A stretch of 64,000 nt of DNA. It comes from Nitzschia sp. DOCU1 (lineage: Eukaryota; Bacillariophyta; Bacillariophyceae; Bacillariales; Bacillariaceae). This document shows positions 1 to 16,401 of this stretch, piece by piece (the first letter of the stretch is position 1; every line of letters begins with the position of its first letter). Below the pieces are notes generated by a model. That model saw nothing but the letters and a program-made list of their open reading frames with translations, was not told the DNA's origin and searched no databases. The stretch is from the NCBI GenBank assembly GCA_951394045.1, contig OX595990.1, positions 1,488,001-1,552,000 on the forward strand, in the 5' to 3' direction. Both the position numbers and the translations under genes were made by a program.

Positions 1-1072
1 AAAACGGTATTCTTGATCGACACGAAATAAGCAAGACGGATTCGTATGATTTGTCATACATTTCGAGCTTTGGATGTCGTAGGATCAAGTTCTCAAATTA
101 CTTCATCATCACGCCGAGCGAGACCACAATTTGCCAACTGCCTATGTCGTTGATTCCCAAACCCGTTATTGACTGAATCAGCAAAGATAGAAACAGCAAT
201 CGCAACCCTCTCTTGAATGTCAAATTGTCTTGTGTGTCGGGCGAGACCGATGACTGTTCGAGAACTTCGAGAAATTCTCGTACCAACAACGGCAAGGCTG
301 TTCCACAGAGTAACGACCAACAATTTATAGAAGCTAGCGAAGGGCCAATGAGGACTAAAATCTCATGCAAGCTGTGTCGGTCGACGAATCAACTAGGCAA
401 TGCGGTACCGAAACGCCAATTAATTCTGGAAGGCCGGTTGAATCAAGGAGTAAAGCCGGATGGATCCCATCTCAGCAGCTAATGCCTATTGTGTGAAGCA
501 GATAGTAGAGTATTGAGGACGAACAAAGTGAGCTGAGCTGATGAGCAAGAAGACTAAAACCCTGGTTATATCAGCGATCAAATCCCCTGGTTTGTCACTT
601 TGGTCTCTTTTTCCCCTGGAATGGTGTGCGTGATGAGAAGAGCTATGATCTACTGCAGAATGGGGGCATAACACCACGACAATCAACCTTTATCATGTTC
701 TTGAGGGTGAAGTATTAGAATCGGTTTGGCATGTACTAATCTTTGGTACGTTGATTCGCCATTTTCTAGAAGATCTTCGATAATCGATACACTTAAAGTC
801 AGCGTTATCGGACTATGATACTGTCACATGGGTGGATGGAACGAAACTAAATCCTCCTCGAGGGGCTTGTTATCGGGATCGTCCCTTGAACTATGGCTTC
901 TTCGTGTGCCACACGAAACCCTCGCTCCGGCCGCTGATCCTTGGCCTTGTGAAATGCCCCGGAGTATATGCATAGGAAGCCAGGGACGATTAGGTGACTA
1001 TGATCTTGGAAGGATCATCGTTGTTTTCCGTCGCTGATTGCGAACCTTTTCAGTGGTACAGTTACAACGGCT
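1..1072. other. No gene recognised
   Basis: Only short, overlapping reading frames without recognisable motifs are present on both strands. I found no tRNA, rRNA or repeat here. A fragment of a gene whose remaining exons lie before the window start cannot be excluded. Confidence 0.5.
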
Positions 1073-1836
1073 TTATGCCGCCAAAGCGACAGTGCCAGTC
1101 CGATTGAGGCATTGGAGATTCAACGCAAACTCTTGCCATACGGTGACGTCCAAAACCTTTGATGCACCACATAGTCTCTTCGTCATTTCAGTGACCTGCT
1201 CTTTTGCTTGATCATGCAAACAAAGTTCGTTCGAAACGAAAATCTGATTGTTGAGAACTGCGATTTGAAGGCGAGCCCAATCCCTCGATGGCGTTTTCTC
1301 GGCCAATTCTATTCGTTTTTTGACTTGTGCTAGAAAGATCCCTGCGCAATGAAGCAAGACATGACCCTTTTCACCTGATACCACGCCCGCAATTACATAG
1401 AGAAGTGACATGCTGGTGTAGGATGGATTGGAATTCAAATGCCGCAAACTGGTGAGAGCTGGTTCAATCACTGACGGATCTACTTCACTAGCTCGACTTA
1501 CTTGTACCATATCGCCCAAGCAAACCCGCACGGGCAGCGCATATTCAGGCCCACTGAATTGTTTTCGTCGTCCTCCGGCGCGGTTATAATCAGAAAGCTA
1601 AGGTACAGAAAACGCTCGCTCCTCGAGTCAATCTTATCGAAAGGCGTTTTAAAAGCATCTCGGCTGCAATCTCTCCAATGAAATCTGTACTGAGTTGGGT
1701 CTATAGTGGTATGCACATGGCTTTGCTGTGCCGCCAAATGACATGCCAACGAGATGGACTCCAATGCATCGTACAACCGTCCATCTTGAAAAGCATCCAC
1801 GGCTCGATTGTTCAACTGAACAGCCAATCTGTTCAT
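1073..1836 (-). CDS. TPR-like hypothetical protein, one small intron or a frameshift
   Basis: The reading frame is open from 1836 to about 1498 and from about 1531 to 1073 in two different frames. The N-terminal piece begins with a TPR-like stretch (LNNRAVDAFQDGRLYDALES). The C-terminal piece has a second helix pair (LQIAVLNNQIF...). This arrangement resembles small TPR-like proteins that recur in diatom genomes. A GTAAGT at 1501-1496 and a CACCAG at 1454-1449 would define a 53-nt intron that joins 1836..1502 to 1448..1073 exactly in frame, giving 236 residues. The alternative is a frameshifted pseudogene, because 53 nt is very short for an intron. Function unknown. Confidence 0.45.
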
Positions 1837-2562
1837 GTTATCTCAGAAGTAGGTTATCAATGTCGCAAACAATGGCAAAGCGTTTCATCAGCTCTACGGC
1901 GTTCTGTGATGTTGTTTTACTTACAGTTAGACGTGAAAATTGTTTCTTGTTGCTTTCGGCGGTGGCAGAAGTGGCAGAAAAGACAGCCTTCCTTTGTCGA
2001 GCCCACTGTCAATCTTGTGTGTAATAACTACTGTGTGCCTTGCGAAGGTTGTTGTTCCCGCAACTGGTTCCTACCTTTAAACAACTGACCGATGGGACCA
2101 AAATGGTAACAAAACAGGATGACGCACGATTGTTGCCATAAGTGTGAAGACGATGATCTTGGACACATCATGGTATTACCACTTGCGTCATCCCATCAAA
2201 GTGTTTTCATTGGATAAAAGTTCGTGTTACTTCTGTAGTCAAAAATCAAACTGAAGATTGATGTTTAAGGACACAGCCATTGTATGTTCGCTGGAGAACC
2301 TTCAAGGAGGTCTTATTTAATGAGCGCTCTTTCCCTCCTTACTGTACCAGCTACCCGTACGTACAAGAACGAGGTAACATATGGCTTACAATAAGTACTA
2401 TCTATATGTATGAGTCCTACCTTTCTGCCATACTGTCAATATTGGCATTGCGGTTTTGGGAGGGCGGTTCTTTTCATCATCTCATTCATCCGATCCCCCC
2501 TCTTCATCCTCTGCCGCGAAGGGACGTGTTCAGTTTCTGGCTTTCAACGCGAGACTAGATAT
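1837..2562. other. Intergenic region before the FAD monooxygenase
   Basis: This is the divergent interval between the TPR-like gene and the monooxygenase. Short open frames are present but show no recognisable family. The monooxygenase frame is open back to an ATG at 2410, but that extension puts residues ahead of a good signal peptide and is probably untranslated. Confidence 0.4.
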
Positions 2563-3948
2563 ATGTCTTTGAAAATGCGAGTCCTATTCTGGGGAACTAT
2601 TATCTTTCTGAGTTGCGCCACTCTGTTTCCGGCTGTGGCATTGTCGGATGCGCCTATCGTCGTCGCAGGTGCTGGACCTGCGTCCCTCATGTTCAGTCTT
2701 CGATACCTGCAACTGAATCCTGAGGCTAACATTGAAATTTTTGAACGACGGCCGAGGCCAGCGAGATTCCGAGACACCCGCAGCAGTGAATGCGTCGCAG
2801 GCGACAATGCCTTTGGATTTGGCATTGGGAGCCGCGCGCAACATACCCTGAAAAAGATTCCAGGCCTTTTCGAAGCCATCGAAGCTGTCGGTCATCCCCT
2901 AATGTTTGGAGGGGACAAAGGGCTCACTGCATGGTTGGTGAATCGTCGGGATCTTTGTGCCGAATTCATCCATATTCTGGATAAGGAGTACGGAATGGGC
3001 GGTCAGGGTCGACTTAAGATACATTTTGGAACGGAAATCTGTGAGGTCAGGCCCGTAGAAAGTGAAAGTGGAATGTGCAGAATTGTCACCAGAGATGCAT
3101 CGGGCGGTGATGGTCACTCGGTACCATTCTCGCTGCTTGTCGGAAGCGACGGGGCGAATTCTTCTGTACGGGCATGTCTTCTGAAGAAAGGATACATATC
3201 TGGGAAGAAATTCTCCTCGGGGAACACCTGGAAGGCGATGCAGATGCCTCCCCAGCCCAAGCTTGGTCATGTCAAGAGCTCGCTTGCATACAAGAACAAG
3301 GACGATGTAGGAAGGTTACTTCCTAGGTACAAAAACAGATTTGTGCTGCTCAATTTTCGCCGAAAGAAAGCAACCAACCAGAATCCATTCGGGGCATCAA
3401 CGCCAGAGGAGCTCAAAGCGAGTTTACGGGCAGCATTGCCTAATGTGACCGAATTTCCTTCAGATGACATTATTCAATCATTTCTCGACCAACCCTCGGG
3501 CGATACAAACTATATGATTTTGAACAAACACTATGTACCAGAAATGAAAACATTCTTACTTGGTGATGCCGCGGTTGGCATGTACAGCTTGTTGGGACAG
3601 GGCTGTGCGTATGCCTTGGAAAGTGCGGCTTTGCTGGCAGAGGAACTTGCATCGGCAAGCGACGCATCGGAATTTCAGAGCAAGTTGTATGAGTGCAGCA
3701 TTCGCAACCAGAAGGAGGGAAAGGCTTTGGCAGATTTGAATCTAATATCGCATATCCGAAAAACGCCTGTTGTCAGCGTCGCCTATGCACTTTCCATGCG
3801 AACTATCATGAAAGGACTGGGCGATCCAGTCGATCCATACTCGGCAATTGCGCGACGAAGTCGTTGGGTGATCTTACTCTCAAAGCCTTTTTGGTGGTTT
3901 GCTCGATCGCAATCGCCTCTCCAAAAATCAGACTCGAGAGCGATCTAG
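2563..3948 (+). CDS. FAD-dependent monooxygenase, kynurenine 3-monooxygenase-like, secretory
   Basis: A class A flavoprotein monooxygenase is expected to use NAD(P)H and O2 to hydroxylate an aromatic or similar substrate. A hydrophobic N-terminus (RVLFWGTIIFLSCATLFPA) ends near VALS and looks like a signal peptide, so the enzyme probably enters the secretory pathway or a plastid route. It is followed by the Rossmann dinucleotide motif GAGPAS (the third Gly is Ser), then the mid-domain DG motif (VGSDGANSSVR) and the second FAD motif (LLGDAAVGMYSLLGQG). The C-terminal EGKALADLNL is like kynurenine monooxygenases, which is the closest family I recognise. The start at 2563 was chosen because the signal peptide follows it; ATGs at 2410 and 2575 are alternatives. 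No intron. The substrate is uncertain. Confidence 0.8.
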   Translation: MSLKMRVLFWGTIIFLSCATLFPAVALSDAPIVVAGAGPASLMFSLRYLQLNPEANIEIFERRPRPARFRDTRSSECVAGDNAFGFGIGSRAQHTLKKIPGLFEAIEAVGHPLMFGGDKGLTAWLVNRRDLCAEFIHILDKEYGMGGQGRLKIHFGTEICEVRPVESESGMCRIVTRDASGGDGHSVPFSLLVGSDGANSSVRACLLKKGYISGKKFSSGNTWKAMQMPPQPKLGHVKSSLAYKNKDDVGRLLPRYKNRFVLLNFRRKKATNQNPFGASTPEELKASLRAALPNVTEFPSDDIIQSFLDQPSGDTNYMILNKHYVPEMKTFLLGDAAVGMYSLLGQGCAYALESAALLAEELASASDASEFQSKLYECSIRNQKEGKALADLNLISHIRKTPVVSVAYALSMRTIMKGLGDPVDPYSAIARRSRWVILLSKPFWWFARSQSPLQKSDSRAI

Positions 3949-4510
3949 TAGACTACCAGGACGCAACATGGTGCCTTGAATTTGGTGCAGTGTCTAAGTG
4001 ATGACGCAATCCACGTAATTCAAACGGGGGCACCATCATAACTAGCCTACCATCGAGATGTTCGAAATGGAAGCACTGCCAGATGCGAGATGATCTTAGG
4101 CCAACAACGGCTTCGCAGTATCATATCATTGTGTCAGACTCGTGGGGCAGAAACTACTCGCAACACAAATATGCATACGATTTATCTTCGATTACGTTCT
4201 TTGTAGGACACGATGATTCACTGATCGTAGATAATCTGCTATACGAGTAGGGCGATCAAAATCAAAGGTTACTACCGGTACATTGACCACGGTACTAACC
4301 GTAGTTTTAGGGTGCGGGCCATGCCCCGAGACGCGCTCGCGCGCGTTTTGGAGTTCTCCGCTCGTCTCAAAATTGATCAAAAAAAGAGAAAGATGGACGA
4401 TCGTCATTCATCATTCTATTCCTGTCTGTATCGCATCGTTTGCTTCAGCCTTGTGGTGAAGTCTAAGCTTTCGTTTCGTCATAAGTAGCACAATTCGCGG
4501 CTTTGCAGAT
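3949..4510. other. Intergenic region
   Basis: About 560 bp between two genes on the same strand, holding the 3' end of the monooxygenase gene and the promoter of the zinc-finger gene. An alternating CG-rich stretch lies near 4328-4346. No gene or repeat seen. Confidence 0.4.
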
Positions 4511-5646
4511 ATGTCAAGCGATAAAGCTGTTCTCGAAGCGACTTTGGGACAACTGCTAGGATTCGATGATGGCGCGACCGACGTTTTAGACCACCTGCTA
4601 ACGATCGAGTCTCGAGAAGTAAGTTGCCGCGCCCTCTAGGCAAGCATCTGATGTCAGATTTCTGGGTCTTATCTGTACGTGTCGACTTTTCTATCGGTGT
4701 TAGGACCTCTTGGAGTACCTGACTCAGCTGCTTGGAGATGCAACGCCGACAATACGCGCATTTGTGGACAATGTCCAAAGGTTCAAGAGTGGAGAGCCAC
4801 TGATGGCGAGTTCGAAAACAGTTGGCGACACGTCGGCGCAAACGACCGACTCAAAGTCGAAACCACACGAGCCTTTGCCGCAGCAACCATCGTCAAAGCT
4901 CACTCCTCTTCAGTCAGCAAGCAATCCCAAGAAGAAGAATGAACCACGATCGCCGCCGCCTCAGGCAAAGAAAAACCAGTCCCAGTGGAAGACTGGCGTA
5001 GCAACCACAAAGAACGTGACAGAAAAGGCTAATCCATCATCTGGAGGTACGCGTCAGGCGACAAAGCAACCCCAGCCGAATTCTGCTGGCGCATCGGCGA
5101 CGAAGAACGCTAATCCAACACCTGCAGGTAGAACGGAACCACCAGCACCTCGAAAAGTAGAGAAATCTCGGCCGACGAGGGGCAAAGCGAAAAAAGTTTG
5201 CGGCTGCTTTGGGACTTTTCACACCCCGTTGACGAACTGCTTGTATTGTGGTCGAATTTCTTGTAGTGAGGAGGGATACGATCACTGCCCGTTTTGTGGG
5301 TACATGGTCGAAGAAGTAATTGCAGATGGTTCAGTGTGAGTATACTTTCAGGAAGTTGGCTGGAAGCTTTGTGTCTTTCCCTCTCTTCTAAGGTCTACTT
5401 ACACCTCTGATGTCGTTTCATACTCATACCAGGGACACTAACGACCCGAGTTGGAAGCAAAAGGAGCGATTGCTTCGATTTGATCGAGAATTTGCTAAAC
5501 GGACCGAGATTTTCGACGATCAAGCTGATTTTCAAGGGCCGTCGACATGGATGACAGCGGAGGAACGAGCACAGGCGGAGGAAAACGAAAGGAATCAGCT
5601 GGAATCATTAAAGAGACCAAAACAAGTCCTCGATCTTGCTCTGTGA
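4511..5646 (+). CDS. TRIP4/ASC-1-type C2HC5 zinc-finger protein, three exons
   Basis: The exons are 4511-4618, 4704-5335 and 5433-5646, with introns of 85 and 97 bp (GTAAGT...TAG and GTGAGT...CAG). The joined product is 317 residues. The N-terminal helical part (LTIESRE|DLLEYLTQLLGD across the first splice) matches the start of TRIP4. A long basic, Ser/Pro/Gln-rich linker follows. Then comes the C2HC5 zinc finger, with a CGCFGTFH start, NCLYCGRISC and CPFCG. The last exon carries the conserved ERLLRFDRE and IFDDQAD segment. In animals and yeast (Rqt4) this protein belongs to the ASC-1/RQT complex, which splits stalled ribosomes. The C-terminal ASCH domain of human TRIP4 is absent. It converges on the COX5B-like gene with 113 bp between stops. 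Confidence 0.85.
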
Positions 5647-5759
5647 TACCTAACACAACGTTTAGAAACTTGAAACACAACTATTTGTTATGGCTTGAAG
5701 TAGCACTTCGAGGTGAACGGCTCTCCAACACCATCCCATGACGTATCACTACAATGTGC

Positions 5760-6557
5760 CTAATGGTGACCGTGCGCGCTTTCATCAGGGATGTGAAGCA
5801 TCTTGAAGAAAAGTCCAAGATCCTTAATGTAATACGTGTTGTTGTCGTTGTGGATGGTGAACCAGAACATGGCATGGGAGTCAGGATCCTCGTATCCCAC
5901 AACCCGAGATCCTCGTCGGGATGGAATCAAAATCGGCGAGGCAAAGGTTCCTGTACCCTCCGGTGGGACTAGACCCAAGTCGTTGTATCCCTGCGTGTTT
6001 CGAGCTTCCAATTCATCCAAATCCTCAATGCCGTCCAAACCAAGCTCCTTCATGTCCTTTCGGATATCTTCAGGAATAAAGTCGGGCATGTGAGAGGTCT
6101 TTGACTTGTGCTCCTTGTCCGTAGGAATCTTGTGATCGGATTCCTCTCCGAGGAACTTTCCGATTCCAAATGGGATGGTTGGTTTTGACAACAAATCGCC
6201 GACACCGCCATCATCCTTCTTCTCAGCAAACCCCCGAATGGCCAGAGGCGCTTGCACACGTCGGCACGCAACGCGTGTAATTCTACATGCAAAAAAGTTG
6301 AATGACCATGTAAGAAACAAACAAACATTCGACATAAGAAATAAGCGCAGTGAAAAAATTCATGCAGAAGTTGACTCATCCGACCTCATGAAAAGCACGA
6401 CGAGATCCAGCTCCCAATCGGAATGCGAATTCCAACGACAGGGGTGCTTTTTGGATCGGGAGTCTCTCTATCCTCCTTTCCCCCAACAACATCACGGTAC
6501 TCAATGAGTTCATTTGCAAATAACGATAACTTACGAACGGGCAGTGTTGGCTAGCAT
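5760..6557 (-). CDS. Cytochrome c oxidase subunit Vb-like protein lacking the zinc site, mitochondrial
   Basis: Exon 1 is 6557-6535 and exon 2 is 6282-5760. The 252-bp intron begins GTAAGT and ends GTAG, and joining gives 181 residues. The N-terminus MLANTARSITRVACRRVQ is rich in Arg and Ser without acids, like a mitochondrial presequence. This explains why exon 1 is only 23 nt. The C-terminal half matches COX5B (yeast Cox4): GTFASPILIPS, then RVVGY and MFWFTIH. COX5B is a nuclear-coded matrix-side subunit of respiratory complex IV. The four cysteines that bind zinc in animal and yeast homologues are all replaced here: VGC is VGY, and the CPxCG knuckle is YYIKDLGLFF. It could also be a divergent paralogue. 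Start and splice sites are by eye. Confidence 0.75.
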
Positions 6558-6935
6558 GGTGAAATAATGAAAACCAACCGATTGAGACCTTGTTACGGTG
6601 ACGATCGCCTCCCGCGAGAAATATTGTCGGAAAGTGCAGAGGCCGTCCCGCAACAACGCTCCCCGCCAGCGGCAGCCAGCGCGCATCCTCATCGCCAAGG
6701 AGCAAGCGAAGCGAAGATTTTATTGGTTTCTCTGAGACGGGAGACGGCCGGACTGCGACATGTGGGGATTGGAGAGGGCATAGTCCCGTCCGTCCGCCTT
6801 CCGCATTTGAGCCTTGCTGGCCGACGCGCGCTTTCTGTCGCAAATCTTCTCACCATGACGTCGATGACGCGGTAATTCAATTTGCTGCCATATTGTCATC
6901 ATTGATGTAACTTTTGCGAAGCATTTGTTTACGGT
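6558..6935. other. Divergent intergenic region between COX5B-like gene and amidase relic
   Basis: 378 bp with the COX5B-like promoter on the minus strand. Short open frames in it have no recognisable motifs. Confidence 0.4.
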
Positions 6936-8091
6936 ATGCCTCTACGCATCTCATGGTTCGAAGATTATCCACAGGAAGCCATTGTCCCGGCTTTGTTCCT
7001 CATGGCGATTTCTGTTTCCTTTCATTTTTTGGCCCGCTTCCTTCAGAAACGGGCTCGGCGGCAGCAACTGAACCAGTGGATCGCCAAAGCCCGAGATGAA
7101 CGAGAGAGCAAGCAATTTTCTACCCTTCAAGTGCCCTTAAACATGAAACATGCCGATGACTTTCTGTCGTTGTCAGCTAAGGAACTGGCAGATCGATTTC
7201 GATGTGGTCAGCTGGATCCATCGGAGGCCGTCGTGTTCTATGCACAACGTTGCCAAAAGTACGGACGCGACAAAAGTGGGATAAATACCATAATGGAAGA
7301 ACTATATGATGATGCATTTCAGTAGGCAAAAAACTTGGCGATCCACAAAAATAAATCTCTACCATTCTTTGGTGTCCCTATTTCTTTCACAGAATGTCTC
7401 ACGGTGGAGGGGTGCTATACAATGGGGGGTATGGCATGCAGGCTTCGAGCTCGAGCCCCCAAAGATGGTTTGGTAGTGCAGATATTGAAAAATGCAGGTG
7501 CTCTACCGGTATGCCTTGGAAACACAATTCAGCTGATGATGTTGCACAAAATGATCATCAACATTTGGGGCCGTACATGCAACCCTTGGGACTTGTCTCG
7601 CACTCCTGGAGGTTCTTCGGGAGGCGACGCTGCAATGGTAGCCGCTGGTGTGGTTCCCTTCACTGTTGGATTGGATATTGCTGGGTCCATTCGGATTCCC
7701 GCAGCATGGTGTGGTATCGTCGGGTTTAAACCTACTCCCTCGAGGGTCTCAAGTCAGGGCAACATGATCCCCAGAAAGGTATGACTTTATCAATTTTTGT
7801 CTACTTTTCCATTCTTGATGCATGTACTTGAATCTTATGTCGCGTCAACCTGCTTTTGTTTTGAATAGGGAGATCGGGGAGGGACACATGCGGTATTGCC
7901 TACAGTCATGGGCCCCCTCGTGCGTACAGTGGACGACTGTGCCTTGTTCATGGAAACTGTTTGCGTTCGGGAAATGTGGGTTTCAGACTCTTATGCGGTA
8001 CCAGTTCCCTTCCATATGAAATGATACCAAGCTGAAGGGAAGCTTAGAATAGGATGCTTTTATTCTGATAAGTGGTTCGAACCTTGCTCTG

Positions 8092-13198
<5,107 letters not shown>

Positions 13199-13223
13199 CC
13201 TTCAAACGGGAGTTTTAAAACTG

Positions 13224-13950
<727 letters not shown>

Positions 13951-15507
13951 TAAGTGGCTCAGGCGACCATGCGAGCAAGGGCTGACATTCCATCTTTCTT
14001 ACAAAGTTCTTTCTTGATGAGGCAGGCTAATCAAGATAAACACCGCCAAAGGGAGTATGCAATCTTTTTTGGAGGCACTCAAAGGCGAGGATTTGATCCC
14101 AGAGTATACAGTCCTTTGCTTGGCTACAGTAATGCCGGACTGGATGTGCAGTATAGCAACCATGCTGTTAGACAAGCGAAAAGGTTTCCTGGTTGGGTGC
14201 ATGGGTAAGTTTTCACTCGTTACGAGGGAGAACCAATTTGTGCATTGTGTTCTCAGCATGATCTCAAACCATCATCATTCTTGGTTTCGAAGGTCGGAAA
14301 GGAATATTGGTATACAAACTATGGCAGACACTAGCTGATCACAAAGAGATGAAAATGAAATGGAGTGCAAGTTTCAAGAGTATCGGGTTGGATGCTGTGA
14401 TCTTCCCTGTGCTCCCTTTGCCGGCATTGCCCAATGGTCTTCCAGGGAAATTGACTGCTTGCACTTCATCCATGTTCATTGCCAATCTCTTGCACTGGCC
14501 ATCTGGGGTTGTACCAGTCACACAGGTTCAGAGCTTTGAAGAGCATTACGGGATACATCAAATCCCAGAGAATCAGAGAGATAAGCTTGCCCAGCTTGCT
14601 CAACAGGCAATGCAGTAGTTGTGGGCTACCTCTAGCAGTAAGCGTATTGACTCCAGCGTTTCAGGATGAATGTTGCCTCCGCATCATGAAACAGGTGGAA
14701 AGGCTTTCAGAGTTCACAGCTAAACCGAGTGATTTCACGAGAGGGTTGCTTGAAGACCCGCTTCTGTGGGCCCAAGTCTCCAGAAGTCAGCGACAGACAT
14801 AAAAATAACCTGACCACGTGTGCCCAAAGTCTGGATTGGCAATGGAGTCATCAGCGGTGGGACGCTCTTGCACTCTGCTCCTCAAACAATATTGGCAGAA
14901 ACCTCTGAAGACCCAAGCTGATGGTGACGACATCTTTTGCGGCTCCCGGAAAATATTTTGATATAGCACTCCTAGGATCTAGCCTACAAAGCAATGGCAC
15001 CCAAGTCGCGTTGGTATTAGTTTAGAGCAGATGCTCACATTGCGAAGAATCCTGTTCGATTACTTCTCCAAACCGAGTGATTTCATGAAGGAGATCGCTT
15101 GAAGATATTTGAGTGACAAATCTCTAGGAGCTGTCACGAGGGGAGAAATAAAAATTCTATATTGGTGCTTTGTCCCGATACAACAAGACTTGGCAAGAAG
15201 AAACCTTCGATCTACTAATACGAATTAAGGCGCCCAACATTGCCCAAGGGGAGCTGCCAGAGACGAGATCTGGCTTTCTCATCCCCCTAGATTACAATAC
15301 TGTTGCAGTAGAGTACTCCTCTCACATATCATACCAGAGAAGCTAGCCACTCAAGATAGCTCTAGGACTAATGGTGTAGACTAGCTAGCACCATAAGCTC
15401 GAGGTCGTAGTTTCCAAATCATTGCACAACGCCAGTGTTGGTACATGTCAGCACATAGAACCAAGGCCGTTACTCTGATGAAGAACTCTGAGTGTCATTC
15501 TTGCAGC

Positions 15508-15529
15508 TTGCGGACTTTGAAGTCCGCAA
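15508..15529. repeat. TGCGGAC hairpin 1
   Basis: Perfect 10-bp arms TTGCGGACTT and AAGTCCGCAA are separated by TG. The same core recurs at 16298-16322, 16338-16357 and 16383-16401. Confidence 0.85.
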
Positions 15530-16297
15530 CGGCGGTTATCCTGGGCCGTTAACTTTGCAGACTCTTTCATTCTTTACGCTTGCGGACGCCGTCGCCTCGA
15601 TTGCTCGCAAGTCAATCTAATCAAATAGATTCGATGTAATCGGATTCTATTCAAAGTAATCAAATTCAAATTAATCGTGTGGTCTTGTCGTGTATGCATT
15701 TCATTTCAATTCAATTCAATGGCGGGGCCTGCCAATTTTTCTCCCAGTTCAAACGCTGAAGGAACATCGGGTGCTTTCTTGTTCTTGGCCCCCCATCTTC
15801 CAGCCCAAGTAGTTGAGCCGTGACAAATAATATTTGGATGAGCACAACGTAAGCTCTTGCCAGCTGTTGAGAGCTTTGGTTCCAGTCCATGGTGAAATAG
15901 AATAATAACATAGAAACTTGACTGTTGATTGCTGGCTGTAGTTGCTGTCCGGCAACGCAAAGCTTAAATTTAAATCGTCTTCAAATGCTGCAAAATTACA
16001 GATGGAAGGAGTTGTTTGAGTTTGAATGGGTGAAAATGCATGCCGGTGCCCTTTTAGCCCTGTTGAATTGTCCTGCAGTGCAAGGCTTTAAATTGTCTGC
16101 AAACGATGCAAACTTAGCGATGGCATGTATTGTTTCATGTATTGTTTGGGTTTGAAAGGGTGAAAGTGAAACGACTGCCGCTCTTTTTCACTTTTGAAGT
16201 GTGTGTTATCCGCTTTCGTGGCGCCGTCACATTTATCGTTTCGCCTGCCGTCAGCTAGAGTCCATTGATTCATTTCTAAGAGTCGATGGATTCAATC

Positions 16298-16401
16298 ATT
16301 GCGGACAAAAAGAGTCCGCAATATTTTCGTTAGCACTTGCGGACCGAAAAGTCCGCACTTTTGGGCGGGAAAACTCGGTCGTTGCGGACCAAAAGTCCGC
16401 A
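16298..16401. repeat. Cluster of three TGCGGAC/GTCCGCA hairpins
   Basis: Three inverted repeats lie within 104 bp: 16298-16322 (9-bp arms ATTGCGGAC/GTCCGCAAT), 16338-16357 and 16383-16401 (7-bp arms TGCGGAC/GTCCGCA). The loops are A-rich and vary while the arms are conserved. Confidence 0.85.

Noticed and set aside
213..482. Open frames in the first kilobase
   Set aside because: They are short, overlap in opposite strands and show no family motif or coding-like composition.
8075..8084. GGTTCGAACC resembling a tRNA B box
   Set aside because: It lies inside the amidase coding sequence (TGG TTC GAA CCT), and no tRNA cloverleaf surrounds it.
16298..16401. CRISPR-like array
   Set aside because: The repeated units are short dyads with irregular spacing, and the host is a eukaryote.
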